Source: Caloramator australicus RC3
GTDB lineage: Bacteria; Bacillota; Clostridia; Clostridiales; Caloramatoraceae
Assembly (NCBI RefSeq): GCF_000297115.1
Contig: NZ_CAKP01000001.1
Coordinates: 1-64,000 of the forward strand
Length of the DNA: 64,000 nucleotides
Reading direction: 5' to 3'
The position numbers and the translations under genes were made by a program. Positions 27,687-37,389 of this stretch are shown in pieces; the stretch's first letter is position 1, and each line of letters begins with the position of its first letter. The notes under the pieces were generated by a model that saw only the letters and a list, made by a program, of their open reading frames with translations, did not search any database and had not been told where the DNA came from.

Positions 27687-28715
27687 TTATTTTATATCTA
27701 TAAATTTTAATTCACCTAAAAAATTTTCATGATTTTTAGATTTTACTAACACACATAAAATATTGTTATTATATGAAAGTAAAGATATGTAATTTTCTTT
27801 AGGTAGTAAGGTAATTTTTTTATTTTTTAAATCAATAAGTTTTATATTATCTCCATCCGCTTTTGATAATACAAATAACATATTGTCTTTAACATAAAAA
27901 TCAATTACATTTTCAAGCAAAACCTCTTCTTTATAGTTTTTTAATTCTATTCTTATTAATTTGTTCCCTTTTAAGTGATAATTTATATAATATAAAAATC
28001 CATTATCTAATATTAACTTCCCTAAATTAAAGTCAGCTCCAAAGTCAACTGCATTTGTTTTTATTTTTTTTGCGACTTTGCCATAAAAATTCATAACTAC
28101 CAAATTCAAATTGCTATCAATAAAATAAATATTTTCATCATTGGCCTGAAGGGCATAAACTTCTTCATCATATAATCTAGATATTGAATAGTTTTCTAAA
28201 TCAATTTTATATATCCCCTTCTGCCCCCAAGTCAAAATCATGTTGTTTATAATAATTCTATTTTCAAATAATGCATTAGCGATATTAGCTTCAAAGGGAA
28301 GAGCTATCAAATCCCTTCCATTCCATATTTTCCTTAATTCATTTTTATAGTCATAATAAAATATTTTGTCATTTAAGATGAAAAAATTTAGATATTTTTT
28401 AAATACCTTGTTTTGACTTACCTTGTCTACTCTTTTATTTTGAAGGTCAAACCTATATAAATAATTATCTTTGCTATTTATAAAGAAAATGCTGTCACCA
28501 TATTTAATAAATCCCATTTCATTTGAATCTTTAATTAATAAAGATTTATCTTTATAAATATTAAAATCATTTGTATCTATAAAATACTCTCCACCATCAA
28601 GATAATAAAATTCTGGATATAATAAATTAAAACTTTTCTTTGCATTAAGGTCATTTGTTTTATAAATAAAGAACATAAAAAAAGCAAGAATAAAAATTAA
28701 TATCTTTTTAATCAC
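27687..28715 (-). CDS. Secreted DUF5050-like repeat protein (predicted beta-propeller)
   Basis: About 342 residues. A GTG at 28715 (IKKILIFILAFFMFFIY) is the likely start because GAGGGG lies 6 bases before it; the frame is open to 28733. After the signal peptide the sequence repeats units like DxxxYFIDxxxNLYRxDL about every 40-45 residues, as in DUF5050 and other WD40-like propellers. No catalytic motif is visible. It may bind or sense something at the cell surface; the role is unknown. Confidence 0.6.
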   Translation of the reverse strand: MIKKILIFILAFFMFFIYKTNDLNAKKSFNLLYPEFYYLDGGEYFIDTNDFNIYKDKSLLIKDSNEMGFIKYGDSIFFINSKDNYLYRFDLQNKRVDKVSQNKVFKKYLNFFILNDKIFYYDYKNELRKIWNGRDLIALPFEANIANALFENRIIINNMILTWGQKGIYKIDLENYSISRLYDEEVYALQANDENIYFIDSNLNLVVMNFYGKVAKKIKTNAVDFGADFNLGKLILDNGFLYYINYHLKGNKLIRIELKNYKEEVLLENVIDFYVKDNMLFVLSKADGDNIKLIDLKNKKITLLPKENYISLLSYNNNILCVLVKSKNHENFLGELKFIDIK

Positions 28716-28914
28716 TATCATCCCCTCTTCCATAATTTACTATTTAAAATACTTCTTTTTTAAATAAATAAATCCTTCAAAAATTAGTGTATATTCGTCC
28801 TTCAAATTCATGTATATTACAACACTAATCCATTTTATTCTTAATTTTTTGCCTTTAATATAAGTTTTATTCCTATTTTTTCCTATATTTCGCAAAATTA
28901 TTTAACAAATCATA

Positions 28915-28943
28915 GCATAATATTTTACTTATTGCACACAATA
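28915..28943 (+). promoter_or_regulatory. Possible forespore (sigma-G-like) promoter of the DUF1540 gene
   Basis: GCATAA, 16 bases, CACAATA lie 31 bases before the ATG. This roughly fits the sigma-F/G pattern (GCATA near -35, CAnnnTA near -10). The rest of the 258-bp gap 28716-28973 is AT-rich and shows nothing else. Weak evidence. Confidence 0.25.
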
Positions 28944-28973
28944 ATTTTGTAAAAATTTAATGGAGGTGTTAAT

Positions 28974-29129
28974 ATGGTAAATAGAAGCATTGCTTGTAAT
29001 GTTCGTGACTGCAAATATCATGCACAAAACGAAAATTATTGCACCCTTAATGCAATCCAAGTTGTAAACCATACTACTCCTGCAACTACAAAGGAAAGCA
29101 CAGACTGTGGCAGCTTTGAGAAAAAATAA
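28974..29129 (+). CDS. Small DUF1540 protein
   Basis: The 51-residue product MVNRSIACNVRDCKYHA, then NYCTLNAIQV, then TDCGSF, has the four cysteines of DUF1540 (CxxxxCxYH, YC, C), which probably bind one metal ion. TGGAGGTG precedes the ATG. DUF1540 proteins are common in clostridia and several are found in spores; the role is unknown. Confidence 0.88.
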   Translation: MVNRSIACNVRDCKYHAQNENYCTLNAIQVVNHTTPATTKESTDCGSFEKK

Positions 29130-29130
29130 A

Positions 29131-29151
29131 GGATCTGGCTTAGCCAGATCC
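29131..29151 (-). terminator. Terminator behind the lysO genes
   Basis: The palindrome GGATCTGGC/GCCAGATCC lies between converging genes. On the minus strand it is followed by TTTATTTTTT, a good T-run; on the plus strand the T-run is missing. Confidence 0.75.
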
Positions 29152-29744
29152 TAAATATTATAAAAAAATGGGACAAGGAAAGGAACTAAAAAGGTTAGAA
29201 TTGTGCCGGTCAAAAAAGCAATGACGACGGTCTCTTCATCTGTAAATTTTGAAATAACAGGCAAAGTTGTATCCATTGCTGTTGCCCCTGATGGTGCTAT
29301 TGCAGTTATGTAGTTTATTTTGCTTGCTATAAAGCCTATGGATAAAACGGCTAAAAGTTCTCTAAAAACGTTACTTAAAAATGCAACTGTTCCAGCTTCT
29401 GCACCTGCTAAATTTGTCAAAATTACTGCTGATAGGCTATACCACCCAAAGCCTGCCGAAATAGCCAAAGCTAAATTTGTCTGTAATTTAAAAATTAATC
29501 CTACGATCAAACCTCCAAACAAGCTACCAATAACTACAGCAAGAGGAACTAATAGTATTTTAACCCCCTTTTTCTTTATCTTTGTAAGGACCTCTTTATT
29601 CAATCCAATATCTACCCCTACCGAAAAAATCAAAAGATTAAGTGCTATAGTTGATATTTTATCAATATCTTTGAACATTTCCGGCGAAATGAAATTTCCA
29701 AAGGCTATTCCTAATGTTAAAGAAATTAAAATAATATAGACCAT
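29151..29744 (-). CDS. lysO: LysO-type amino acid exporter, large part
   Basis: The 197-residue membrane protein has six or so spans and the motifs FSVGVDIGLN, GFGWYSLSAVILTNLAGAEAGTVAFLSNVFREL and GATAMDTTLP, as in the C-terminal part of LysO (YbjE, DUF340), the lysine/thialysine exporter of enteric bacteria. The N-terminal part is encoded separately at 29747-30019, 2 bp upstream. Such split forms are usual in clostridia. Export of lysine or a related amino acid is the likely role. Confidence 0.85.
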   Translation of the reverse strand: MVYIILISLTLGIAFGNFISPEMFKDIDKISTIALNLLIFSVGVDIGLNKEVLTKIKKKGVKILLVPLAVVIGSLFGGLIVGLIFKLQTNLALAISAGFGWYSLSAVILTNLAGAEAGTVAFLSNVFRELLAVLSIGFIASKINYITAIAPSGATAMDTTLPVISKFTDEETVVIAFLTGTILTFLVPFLVPFFYNI

Positions 29745-29746
29745 CT

Positions 29747-30019
29747 TTATTCCTCCCTTAAAAATTTTATATAAATAATATATACAGCAATCGCACTAAA
29801 CAAAGCTGTAAAAAGGGCAAAGGAAAAAGATTTAATTCCAATAAGTTTAATATTTTTAACAATATTTTCATCGTTTCCGATCTTAATTCCCATAGTGAAA
29901 ATAAGCAAAAATAATCCAGCTAATTGAAATTTTGAATTAAATTTAACTATTGTATCAGGCAGTTTTAAAAATGCACCTACCATAATTCCTAAAAATAAAC
30001 TTAAAAAAATTAAATACAC
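29747..30019 (-). CDS. LysO-type exporter, small N-terminal part (DUF340)
   Basis: A membrane protein of about 90 residues with three spans (MVYLIFLSLFLGIMVGAFL-like start, IFTMGIKIGND, SFALFTALFSAIAVYIIYI). It matches the DUF340 N-terminal half of LysO. A GTG at 30019 is 6 bases behind AGGGGAG; an ATG at 30025 touches that site. Its stop lies 2 bp before the start of the larger part, so the two are made together. Confidence 0.8.
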   Translation of the reverse strand: MYLIFLSLFLGIMVGAFLKLPDTIVKFNSKFQLAGLFLLIFTMGIKIGNDENIVKNIKLIGIKSFSFALFTALFSAIAVYIIYIKFLREE

Positions 30020-30046
30020 ACCCATCTCCCCTTTATTATTTAAAAT

Positions 30047-31101
30047 TTAACTTATTTCAAATATATAATTTTCTTCCAAAGTTTTCAAGCTATTATTCTT
30101 AAATTGTAAATAATAAGTTCCCTTATCAAGTTCTAATAAATAAAAGCCCTGTCTTTCAATAACTTTTAATTCCCTTTCATCAGCATTTTTAATTGTCAAT
30201 TTTATATCCTTTGGAAGTTGAAAAACCTTAAGCATTATTTTTTGTTTATATTCTACATCTATTTTAAATATATCAATATCCTCAATATAATCAATGCTTC
30301 CTGAAAAAAGCATATTCTTTTTTATTTTATAAGCCTTATCAAGAGTGTTATTGTATTCATACGAATCCATGTTTACTTTAATATCATCTTCCACTATTCC
30401 TTTATATCTCATAGGATAAAATTTTTTACCGTTTTGCCCCTTTTTGATTTCTTCATATGTTCTATAACTTACTACAGTTTTATCCTTACTTTTTAAACTA
30501 TTACTATGCCTTGCCTCAAGAGTTATAATTCCCTCTTTATCATAACTTTCTTTTAAATAAATAAACGTGTGCTCACCTTCAGCATTAAAAATATCCATAG
30601 GTTTAATTTTTTTATGCTTATATATTTAAAATATCTTTTTAAAGTCTTTGTAGAAACCTTTTCAGGTAAATTATACACAGCTCCTACAAATCCTGAACAG
30701 TCAAGTCCGGCAGTTTTTGCCTTATAGCCTCCTTCTGTTAAAACATTGCCTGGGACATAATCCTTTTCTATAGCATCTTTAAAATTTTTAACATCAATCC
30801 TATCGCTAATATCAACTGAAATATATCCTCCCCAACAGTAGGGAATGCCAACAACAATTTTCCTCTCATTCCCTAAAAAATTAGGCAATTTGATATCATC
30901 ACGATTAAACACTTTAGGTTGATATTCCCAAACAAAATTAATTATCTCCATCGCCCTTTTATACGCCTCTTGCCTTGTGACTTTTTTTACCTGAATCTTT
31001 TCCTTTTCAATTTTTAATAAAAAAAATATAAAAATTAATAAAAGTATTGCGATAACTAATCTAACAAACAATTTTCTATAAATCATCCTTTTTTTCCTCA
31101 T
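30047..31101 (-). pseudogene. NlpC/P60-type cell wall hydrolase, frameshifted in an A7 run
   Basis: Two frames, 31101-30553 and 30598-30047, join into a protein of about 350 residues. An N-terminal membrane segment (LVIAILLLIFIFFLLKI) is followed by GIPYCWGG and AGLDCSGFVGAVY, the catalytic cysteine motif of NlpC/P60 amidases. The likely catalytic His (EGEHTFIYL) lies just beyond the break. The break is in seven A near 30610 (minus strand); one more A restores YISIKKIKPMDIF. The C-terminal part has a pre-peptidase-like beta domain (about 230-350). A sequencing error and a real mutation are both possible. Confidence 0.8.
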
Positions 31102-31185
31102 ATCTTCACCTAACAAAATTACTAATTTAAAAATATTACTTTAAACTATATTTTATGATAAAATCATAAAGAGAGGGGGAATTTT

Positions 31186-32013
31186 ATGAATAATCTTGAA
31201 AATTTCATCCAATCCTTTGAAAATGTTTTGCCTTACCTAATTAAGTTCTTTGATGAAAAGGTTGCCTTTAATATCTCTGACAGAGAAAAATATCTTAAAG
31301 TTTATTATCTTGATAAACTAAACATATATGTTAAAGAAGGAGACCTTATATCAAAGGATGGTGCAGATTATGAAGCCATAAAAACAGGTAATGTAATAAC
31401 TAAAGAAATTCCTAAAGAAATATTCGGCGAGCCAATTAAATGCATATCTGTCCCTATTAAAAACGATAGCAAAAATGTAATTGGTGTTTTGTCTATAATT
31501 AAAAGCACGAAAAAGCATGTTGAAATCCAGGAACTATCTAATAATTTAAATGATGCTTTGTCTCAAATTACTGAAGCGATAAGCAATATAGCCGTTGGAG
31601 TCCAAAACGTTTCTGAAGCCAATAGAAAAATTCAGCATACTATTCAAGAGGCCAATGAACAGGTAAAAAATACCGATGAAATTTTAAAATTTGTAAAAAA
31701 CATTGCAGATCAAACAAATCTTTTGGGATTAAATGCTGCTATTGAAGCTGCAAGAGCTGGAGAGAGTGGAAAAGGATTTGGAGTAGTAGCTCAAGAGATA
31801 AGAAAACTTTCTACCTCCAGCAATGAATCAATTAAAAAAATAAATGAAATCCTTAAAAATATACAAAAATATGTTAACGATATAAGTTCCGATATAAACA
31901 AAACTAATATAGTTTTCCAAGATCAAGCAACTGCTCTTGAAGAAATTTTAGCAACTGTAGAGGAAATCTCTGCAACTGCTCAAGTTCTGTTTGAAATGAC
32001 CAGCAAAAGATAA
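31186..32013 (+). CDS. Soluble methyl-accepting chemotaxis protein
   Basis: The 275-residue protein has no membrane segment. An N-terminal sensor part (about 1-105, with [17 protein letters not shown], like a PAS/GAF-type fold) leads into a short MCP signalling domain with the hairpin tip [25 protein letters not shown] at about 178-203. Its size matches cytoplasmic YfmS-like receptors. It should talk to CheA/CheW; no che genes are in the window. Confidence 0.9.
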   Translation: MNNLENFIQSFENVLPYLIKFFDEKVAFNISDREKYLKVYYLDKLNIYVKEGDLISKDGADYEAIKTGNVITKEIPKEIFGEPIKCISVPIKNDSKNVIGVLSIIKSTKKHVEIQELSNNLNDALSQITEAISNIAVGVQNVSEANRKIQHTIQEANEQVKNTDEILKFVKNIADQTNLLGLNAAIEAARAGESGKGFGVVAQEIRKLSTSSNESIKKINEILKNIQKYVNDISSDINKTNIVFQDQATALEEILATVEEISATAQVLFEMTSKR

Positions 32014-32038
32014 ATGAGGCTGCAAAGCAGCCTCATTT
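32012..32038. terminator. Bidirectional terminator
   Basis: The stem AAATGAGGCTGC/GCAGCCTCATTT has an AAA loop. It serves the converging chemoreceptor gene and the giant glycosidase gene, and overlaps the stop codon of the latter. Confidence 0.88.
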
Positions 32039-35000
32039 AATTTGAACCTTCATAACCGCTTTCTTGTCTTTATAAACAGCTACGACTTCTCCTTTAATGC
32101 CCCTTTTCCCCTTAACTGTCAATACTCCGTTTTTTATTATTCCTATTTTACCATTAATCAAATATTTTATTTTATTGTTGTCAATTATATGGCTATTACC
32201 ATATATATCATATCCAACGATGTTTAATCTATAACTTTTTCCATTAGATATAGTTAAATTGTCTTTGTCAAATTTAATTTTTGTTAAAGGAACTTCTTTA
32301 TCTACAACCTCAACCGGAATATTTAAAACAGTTGAACCTACTTTTATGGTTAATGTCGTTAACCCAACGTTTCTTGCTTCAAAGCTCCAGTTTTTAAAGG
32401 ATACGACATTAGGATCTTGGTTAGCAATTGAAATTTCTACATCTTTTAAGTTCGTTAAATTAAATATATTATTATAGCTTCCAAACGTAATATAACCCAA
32501 AATTTCTATATTTTGTTTGTTTCCCTTAGGTAAAACTATTTTATTTATCGGCTGGCCCTTCTTATCTTTTATTCCGAGATATTCAATTACTGGAACGCTT
32601 TTTATAGTTATACTATCGTTTATATATAACCTTGCAAAGCCTAAATATCCGCCATCTTCTAACTTAGCATATCTTTTACCCGATCCGTTTCCAGCTATTA
32701 AAAAGTCTACCCCATTTTCATTCCATTTTTTGAATATATGTTGATGACCGAAAATTACAAGAATATTTTTATCCTTATTTTTACTTTTATAATCAAAGAT
32801 TATATCCTTTAAAAGTTTGTTATCCCTTTCAGGCATATTATAACCTTTGTTAATAAAATCCCTAGTCGGAACATGAGTAAGAATTATTATATTTTTTTTA
32901 TTTGATATACTTAAGGCTCTCTTTAAAAATTCATATTGGGTTGGATCAGTGTTATATATTGAAGACATCTTTGAAGAATTTAATGTAATTATATTGGTAT
33001 TCCCGTAGGAATAAAACTGAGTAGAGTCTCCAAAATTTATTAAAAGCTCGTTAGAGTTATTTAACGAATCGTGGTTCCCGGCTGTTATTATAAATGGCTT
33101 TGTTACCTTAGATAAAACTTCCTTTATTCCATCCCATTCTTCCTTTGTATCACCATCGACAATATCTCCTGCATGTAAAATAAGGTCCGGATTATCCTTA
33201 CTTGAAGTTTCTATAAGCTCGTCTAAATAATACTTAGTATGTGTGTCAGCAAAGACATCAATAACTATATCCTTTTTGCTAATAACATTCATATCTTCAA
33301 CCCAAAACTTTGAAACTACAACATCCGAAACATTGCCCTTTTGATCCCTTGCATAGATTGTAAGGGTATGTTCTCCATTTGACAATGGATTTTTAGGTAA
33401 GGCGAATCCATAGCCTGAAGTCTTATCGTAAAATACATTTTGCTGGATTGAATCAATAAAAAGGAATATATCATTTTGATTTACTCCCGTTTTATCGTCT
33501 AAAATATTAAATCCTATCCTCGGCATGTTAGTTCTAACCTTTGAAGAATTTAAAGGATATAAATTTGTAATTTTAGGGCCTTCTTTATCTTCTTCTAAAA
33601 CAATATTAAAATTTCCTTCAAAACTAGTCTCGTTTCCCGCCTTATCTTTTAACTGAACATTTAAAATATGATTACCTTCAGCTAGCCCAATAAAATCAAC
33701 ATATATTTCCTTATGAATTTCATCATAAACTCCTTTATAGGCTTTTCCATCTATTTTAATATTTATTGAATTAGGATCAATTCCTGAAATATCATCGTTA
33801 ACCCTTAATGTTAGTCTTCCATTAGTTGTATACATAGTTTTGGGCTTAAACTCTAGAACCTTTGGTGGAGTATAATCATTACCTTCATTATAAATAAACT
33901 TTAAATCATCTAAATAAATTGTAGATAATCCTTTCAATGATTTATCATCTTCTACAAATGATAAATTCATAAAGGTTAATGGAATAGATACATCTGGAAT
34001 ATCAGCTGTTAAAAATGTCCATTTTCCATTTTGAAGCTTTGTATTAAATGGAATTTTATAAACATTATCATTATTATCAACTAAATTTACATAAACTTTT
34101 GCATTTGTTCCCTCGCTATATGCCCAAACTGATATTTTTTTAGGTTTTACATGGGAAACATAAAGGTTAATTAAATCATTATTTTTTTCATCGTAAAATG
34201 TAGGATAAAGGTTGCTTGTTAAACTCTCCCTTCTATCCCATTCATTTAAGTCATAAGAAATCTTAAGGGCATACCTTCCATTTTTAACTTTTTGATCTGT
34301 AGTTTCTGCCTTTGAACTTAAAAGACCTTCAACAAAATATCTTGAACTTTCATTATGTTCAAAATCATCTATTATCATTTCATCAACGTCCACATATATG
34401 AGTGCCTTTGAAGCTTTATCCCCTATTTTTGCCACAACTTCTCCCTTCCCTTTTTGAAGGGCAGTAAAATTCCCTAACTTATCGATTTTACCTATGTTAT
34501 TATTCACACTCCAGGATATTAATGATTCTGAAACAATAACATTTTTGCCATTTAATTTAGCTTCTACGCCAAATTTATTTTTTTGATTTATACTCATCCA
34601 TAGATTGTTTTGAGATATTTTTAGTTCACTTATCTTATCAACCACATTAATATTTAAAATTGCCCTTTTCCCTTGGTATTCAGCAATTATTTTCCCTGTA
34701 ATTGCTTTATTCCCTGCAATAAATATTCCATTAACTATTTTCCCTAAATCCTTATCAATTGTCCATTTTATATCAGCTTCCTTTAAATCAACCCTGTTAT
34801 AATTAGTATCATATCCTAAAAGCTTTAAGGGATATTGAGAATTTTTATAAATATAAACATCATTTTCAGGGAAATATATATTATTTAACACATAACTCGG
34901 CCCAGAATTATCAACAAATAAAATTCCATTTGTTATGTTTCTTTCTCTACCATCCGATAACCTACTAACTACCTTTGAACTATCCTCCCATGGAAATTTA

Positions 35001-36118
35001 ATGTTCATTTGTGTAGAGCCACCGCCATCTAAAACAACAGCATTTACAGCGCCTAAGTTTTTCATATATACTCCAAGTTCCTGATAAGTAGCTCCATCGC
35101 TTATATACCCATCTTTATTACCATAATCAACAATTACTGCAATTATCTTATTGTCATTAGTAATTCCTATAGCTGTTCTTGCTCTTTTTGAATTAACATG
35201 GGTAGGATTTGCTCCATTGTTTATTATCTCTTGAGAAGTTAATGCCTTACCATCCTTTACTATAAAAGCATACGTTCCTATCACATCTTTAATTGGTTTA
35301 TCAAATTCCACTTTTATTTTAACTTTATCCCCAACCTTTAAATTATCCTTAACCCAATTAAACTTTTTGCCGTTGCTTGCAAGGACTATGCTGTCCTTTG
35401 GAATAATAATATCCTTCTTATTTACTCCTAAGTCTACTACAACTCCTTCATATTCTTTTCCAAGCTCAATTTGTGAAATCCCCTTTATAACAGTTAAAGC
35501 TCCGTTTTTATAGTAATCCTTAAAATCTACTTTTCTTTCATCGTTTAAAAGATTGTTTAATAAAATAATGGACTCTTTAAACTTTTCCCTATTAACGTTA
35601 TCTATACTAATGCTTGCATTTGATTCTAATATTGTTAAGCTTGCCTGCATGTGAATATAATCTATAAATGGTATTCCTTCTTTTGTTAGCCCAAATACAG
35701 GATAGATGTTTTCTTCGCTTCTTGAAGAAAATCCAGTTAAAATGAATCCATCCCTTACCTGAGGGCCAGTGCTAAACCCCGAGGTCATCTCGAACATATC
35801 GGCATTAATACCTGCAACTACTTTTTTCCCCTTTATCTGCTCTCTTTCTATTTGATTAGTTAATGTGTCTGATTTTTTTACTTTATCTTCAGCTTTTGAA
35901 AAAACAAGTTCTATATTTTTATTGTTTAAGTCAGCATTTAAAATATATAAATTTTTTCTATCAGAATTTTGGATATATTTTCTTGTATATGTTATTCCCT
36001 TTGCTATCTCTGTTTTGTAAATTTCTGTTTCTGAATTTTTTGTTTTCGAGTAGGCAACATTAGATAAAAGAATTAATGTTGACAAAGCAATGCTTAAAAT
36101 CCTTGAAGCCTTCTTCAT
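32033..36118 (-). CDS. Giant secreted phosphodiester glycosidase / metallophosphoesterase
   Basis: The 1361-residue protein starts at the ATG at 36118 (GGGGTGAT upstream), with a signal peptide (ILSIALSTLILLSNVAYS). In order: an N-terminal domain and a NAGPA-type phosphodiester glycosidase domain (to about 400, ending AVVLDGGGSTQM); Big-2-like Ig domains (about 420-590); a carbohydrate-binding-like beta domain (about 595-750, ending YTPPKV); two Ig-like domains (about 755-950); a calcineurin-type metallophosphoesterase (about 955-1180: DVFADTHTKY, HAGDIVDGD, ITAGNHDS, THVP, FGHQH); and C-terminal Big-2 domains. NAGPA domains remove sugar from phosphodiesters, and the phosphoesterase could then free phosphate. 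The natural substrate, perhaps a wall teichoic acid or exopolymer, is inferred. Confidence 0.85.
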   Translation of the reverse strand: MKKASRILSIALSTLILLSNVAYSKTKNSETEIYKTEIAKGITYTRKYIQNSDRKNLYILNADLNNKNIELVFSKAEDKVKKSDTLTNQIEREQIKGKKVVAGINADMFEMTSGFSTGPQVRDGFILTGFSSRSEENIYPVFGLTKEGIPFIDYIHMQASLTILESNASISIDNVNREKFKESIILLNNLLNDERKVDFKDYYKNGALTVIKGISQIELGKEYEGVVVDLGVNKKDIIIPKDSIVLASNGKKFNWVKDNLKVGDKVKIKVEFDKPIKDVIGTYAFIVKDGKALTSQEIINNGANPTHVNSKRARTAIGITNDNKIIAVIVDYGNKDGYISDGATYQELGVYMKNLGAVNAVVLDGGGSTQMNIKFPWEDSSKVVSRLSDGRERNITNGILFVDNSGPSYVLNNIYFPENDVYIYKNSQYPLKLLGYDTNYNRVDLKEADIKWTIDKDLGKIVNGIFIAGNKAITGKIIAEYQGKRAILNINVVDKISELKISQNNLWMSINQKNKFGVEAKLNGKNVIVSESLISWSVNNNIGKIDKLGNFTALQKGKGEVVAKIGDKASKALIYVDVDEMIIDDFEHNESSRYFVEGLLSSKAETTDQKVKNGRYALKISYDLNEWDRRESLTSNLYPTFYDEKNNDLINLYVSHVKPKKISVWAYSEGTNAKVYVNLVDNNDNVYKIPFNTKLQNGKWTFLTADIPDVSIPLTFMNLSFVEDDKSLKGLSTIYLDDLKFIYNEGNDYTPPKVLEFKPKTMYTTNGRLTLRVNDDISGIDPNSINIKIDGKAYKGVYDEIHKEIYVDFIGLAEGNHILNVQLKDKAGNETSFEGNFNIVLEEDKEGPKITNLYPLNSSKVRTNMPRIGFNILDDKTGVNQNDIFLFIDSIQQNVFYDKTSGYGFALPKNPLSNGEHTLTIYARDQKGNVSDVVVSKFWVEDMNVISKKDIVIDVFADTHTKYYLDELIETSSKDNPDLILHAGDIVDGDTKEEWDGIKEVLSKVTKPFIITAGNHDSLNNSNELLINFGDSTQFYSYGNTNIITLNSSKMSSIYNTDPTQYEFLKRALSISNKKNIIILTHVPTRDFINKGYNMPERDNKLLKDIIFDYKSKNKDKNILVIFGHQHIFKKWNENGVDFLIAGNGSGKRYAKLEDGGYLGFARLYINDSITIKSVPVIEYLGIKDKKGQPINKIVLPKGNKQNIEILGYITFGSYNNIFNLTNLKDVEISIANQDPNVVSFKNWSFEARNVGLTTLTIKVGSTVLNIPVEVVDKEVPLTKIKFDKDNLTISNGKSYRLNIVGYDIYGNSHIIDNNKIKYLINGKIGIIKNGVLTVKGKRGIKGEVVAVYKDKKAVMKVQIK

Positions 36119-36307
36119 ATAATCACCCCAACACCTTTTAAAAATTAGACGCAATTATTAGTTTATTGTTCATTTTTCTATATTATACCACTAAATTTTT
36201 AAATCGTTAAATTTTTGATAATTTTCGACATAAATAGCTAATTAATATTTATTATTAATGAAAAATATATTATAATTTTTATATATAAACACTAAGAGGT
36301 GATCGCT

Positions 36308-37345
36308 TTGTTAGATGTAATTAAAAAAGCAGAAGAAACCCATAGTTTAAATAAAGATGAATTAGTTTTACTTTTAAAAGAGGATAAATTCGATAAAGAA
36401 ATTTTTGAGGCTGCAGACAGAGTAAGAAAAAAATATGTTGGAGATGAAGTCCATTTAAGAGGTCTTATAGAATTTTCCAATATTTGTAAACAAAATTGTC
36501 TATACTGTGGATTAAGGAGAGATAATAAAAACGTAGAAAGATATAGGCTATCGGAAGAACAAATCATAAATTTTGCTAAAAATGCAAGAAATTTAGGATA
36601 TAGGACAGTAGTTTTGCAATCCGGTGAAGATGATTATTTCAACGTCGATAGAATGACAAGAATATTAAGGGCAATAAAAGAACTTGATCTTGCAATTACC
36701 CTAAGTATAGGCGAAAAAAGTTATGAAGAATATAAGGCATATAAAGAAGCAGGGGCAAATAGGTATCTTCTTAGAATTGAAACTACTGATAAGGGACTTT
36801 ACGAAAAGCTTGACCCTAATATGAGCCATGAAAATAGAAAAAGATGCCTTATGGATTTAAAAAAATTAGGCTATGAAGTTGGAACAGGATGCCTTGTGGG
36901 ACTTCCTGGGCAAACATTAGAATCCCTTGCTGATGATATTTTGTTTTTTAAAGAAATAGATGCAGATATGATAGGTGTAGGGCCATTTATTCCAAACCCC
37001 GATACACCCCTTAAGGATGAAAAAGGGGGAACCTTTGAATTAAGCTTAAAGGTTATGGCTTTAACTAGGCTACTTTTACCCGATATAAATATTCCTGCAA
37101 CTACAGCCATGGAAACTTTAAATAAAAACGGAAGATTAATAGCTCTTCAAAGCGGTGCTAATGTTGTAATGCCAAACGTTACGGAAGGAGAATATAGAAA
37201 ACTTTATGCCCTTTACCCCGGTAAAATCTGTGTTAACGATACACCAGCCCACTGCTTTGGATGTATCTCAGGAAAAATCAATAGCATTGGAAGGCCGATA
37301 TCCAAAGATTATGGATATAGAAAAAAGATTTTTGAAAAGGCTTAA
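36308..37345 (+). CDS. hydE: [FeFe]-hydrogenase H-cluster radical SAM maturase HydE
   Basis: The product has 345 residues from a TTG at 36308 (AGAGGTGAT upstream; a GTG at 36299 overlaps that site). The radical SAM site is CKQNCLYCG (C60, C64, C67), followed by GLRRDNKNVERYR, VLQSGEDDYF and LRIETTDKGLYEKL, all typical of HydE. It helps to build the di-iron subcluster with HydF and HydG. Neither hydF, hydG nor a hydrogenase is nearby. A CBS-domain membrane protein gene follows after 44 bp and may be in the same transcript. Confidence 0.95.
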   Translation: MLDVIKKAEETHSLNKDELVLLLKEDKFDKEIFEAADRVRKKYVGDEVHLRGLIEFSNICKQNCLYCGLRRDNKNVERYRLSEEQIINFAKNARNLGYRTVVLQSGEDDYFNVDRMTRILRAIKELDLAITLSIGEKSYEEYKAYKEAGANRYLLRIETTDKGLYEKLDPNMSHENRKRCLMDLKKLGYEVGTGCLVGLPGQTLESLADDILFFKEIDADMIGVGPFIPNPDTPLKDEKGGTFELSLKVMALTRLLLPDINIPATTAMETLNKNGRLIALQSGANVVMPNVTEGEYRKLYALYPGKICVNDTPAHCFGCISGKINSIGRPISKDYGYRKKIFEKA

Positions 37346-37389
37346 AATTTCATATAATAAATATAAAGTAATTTTGAGGGGGCCTTTAT

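Noticed and set aside
30047-31101. Two separate genes, a short NlpC/P60 protein and an unknown protein
   Set aside because: The catalytic Cys is in one piece and the probable His in the other, and one A in the A7 run joins them.
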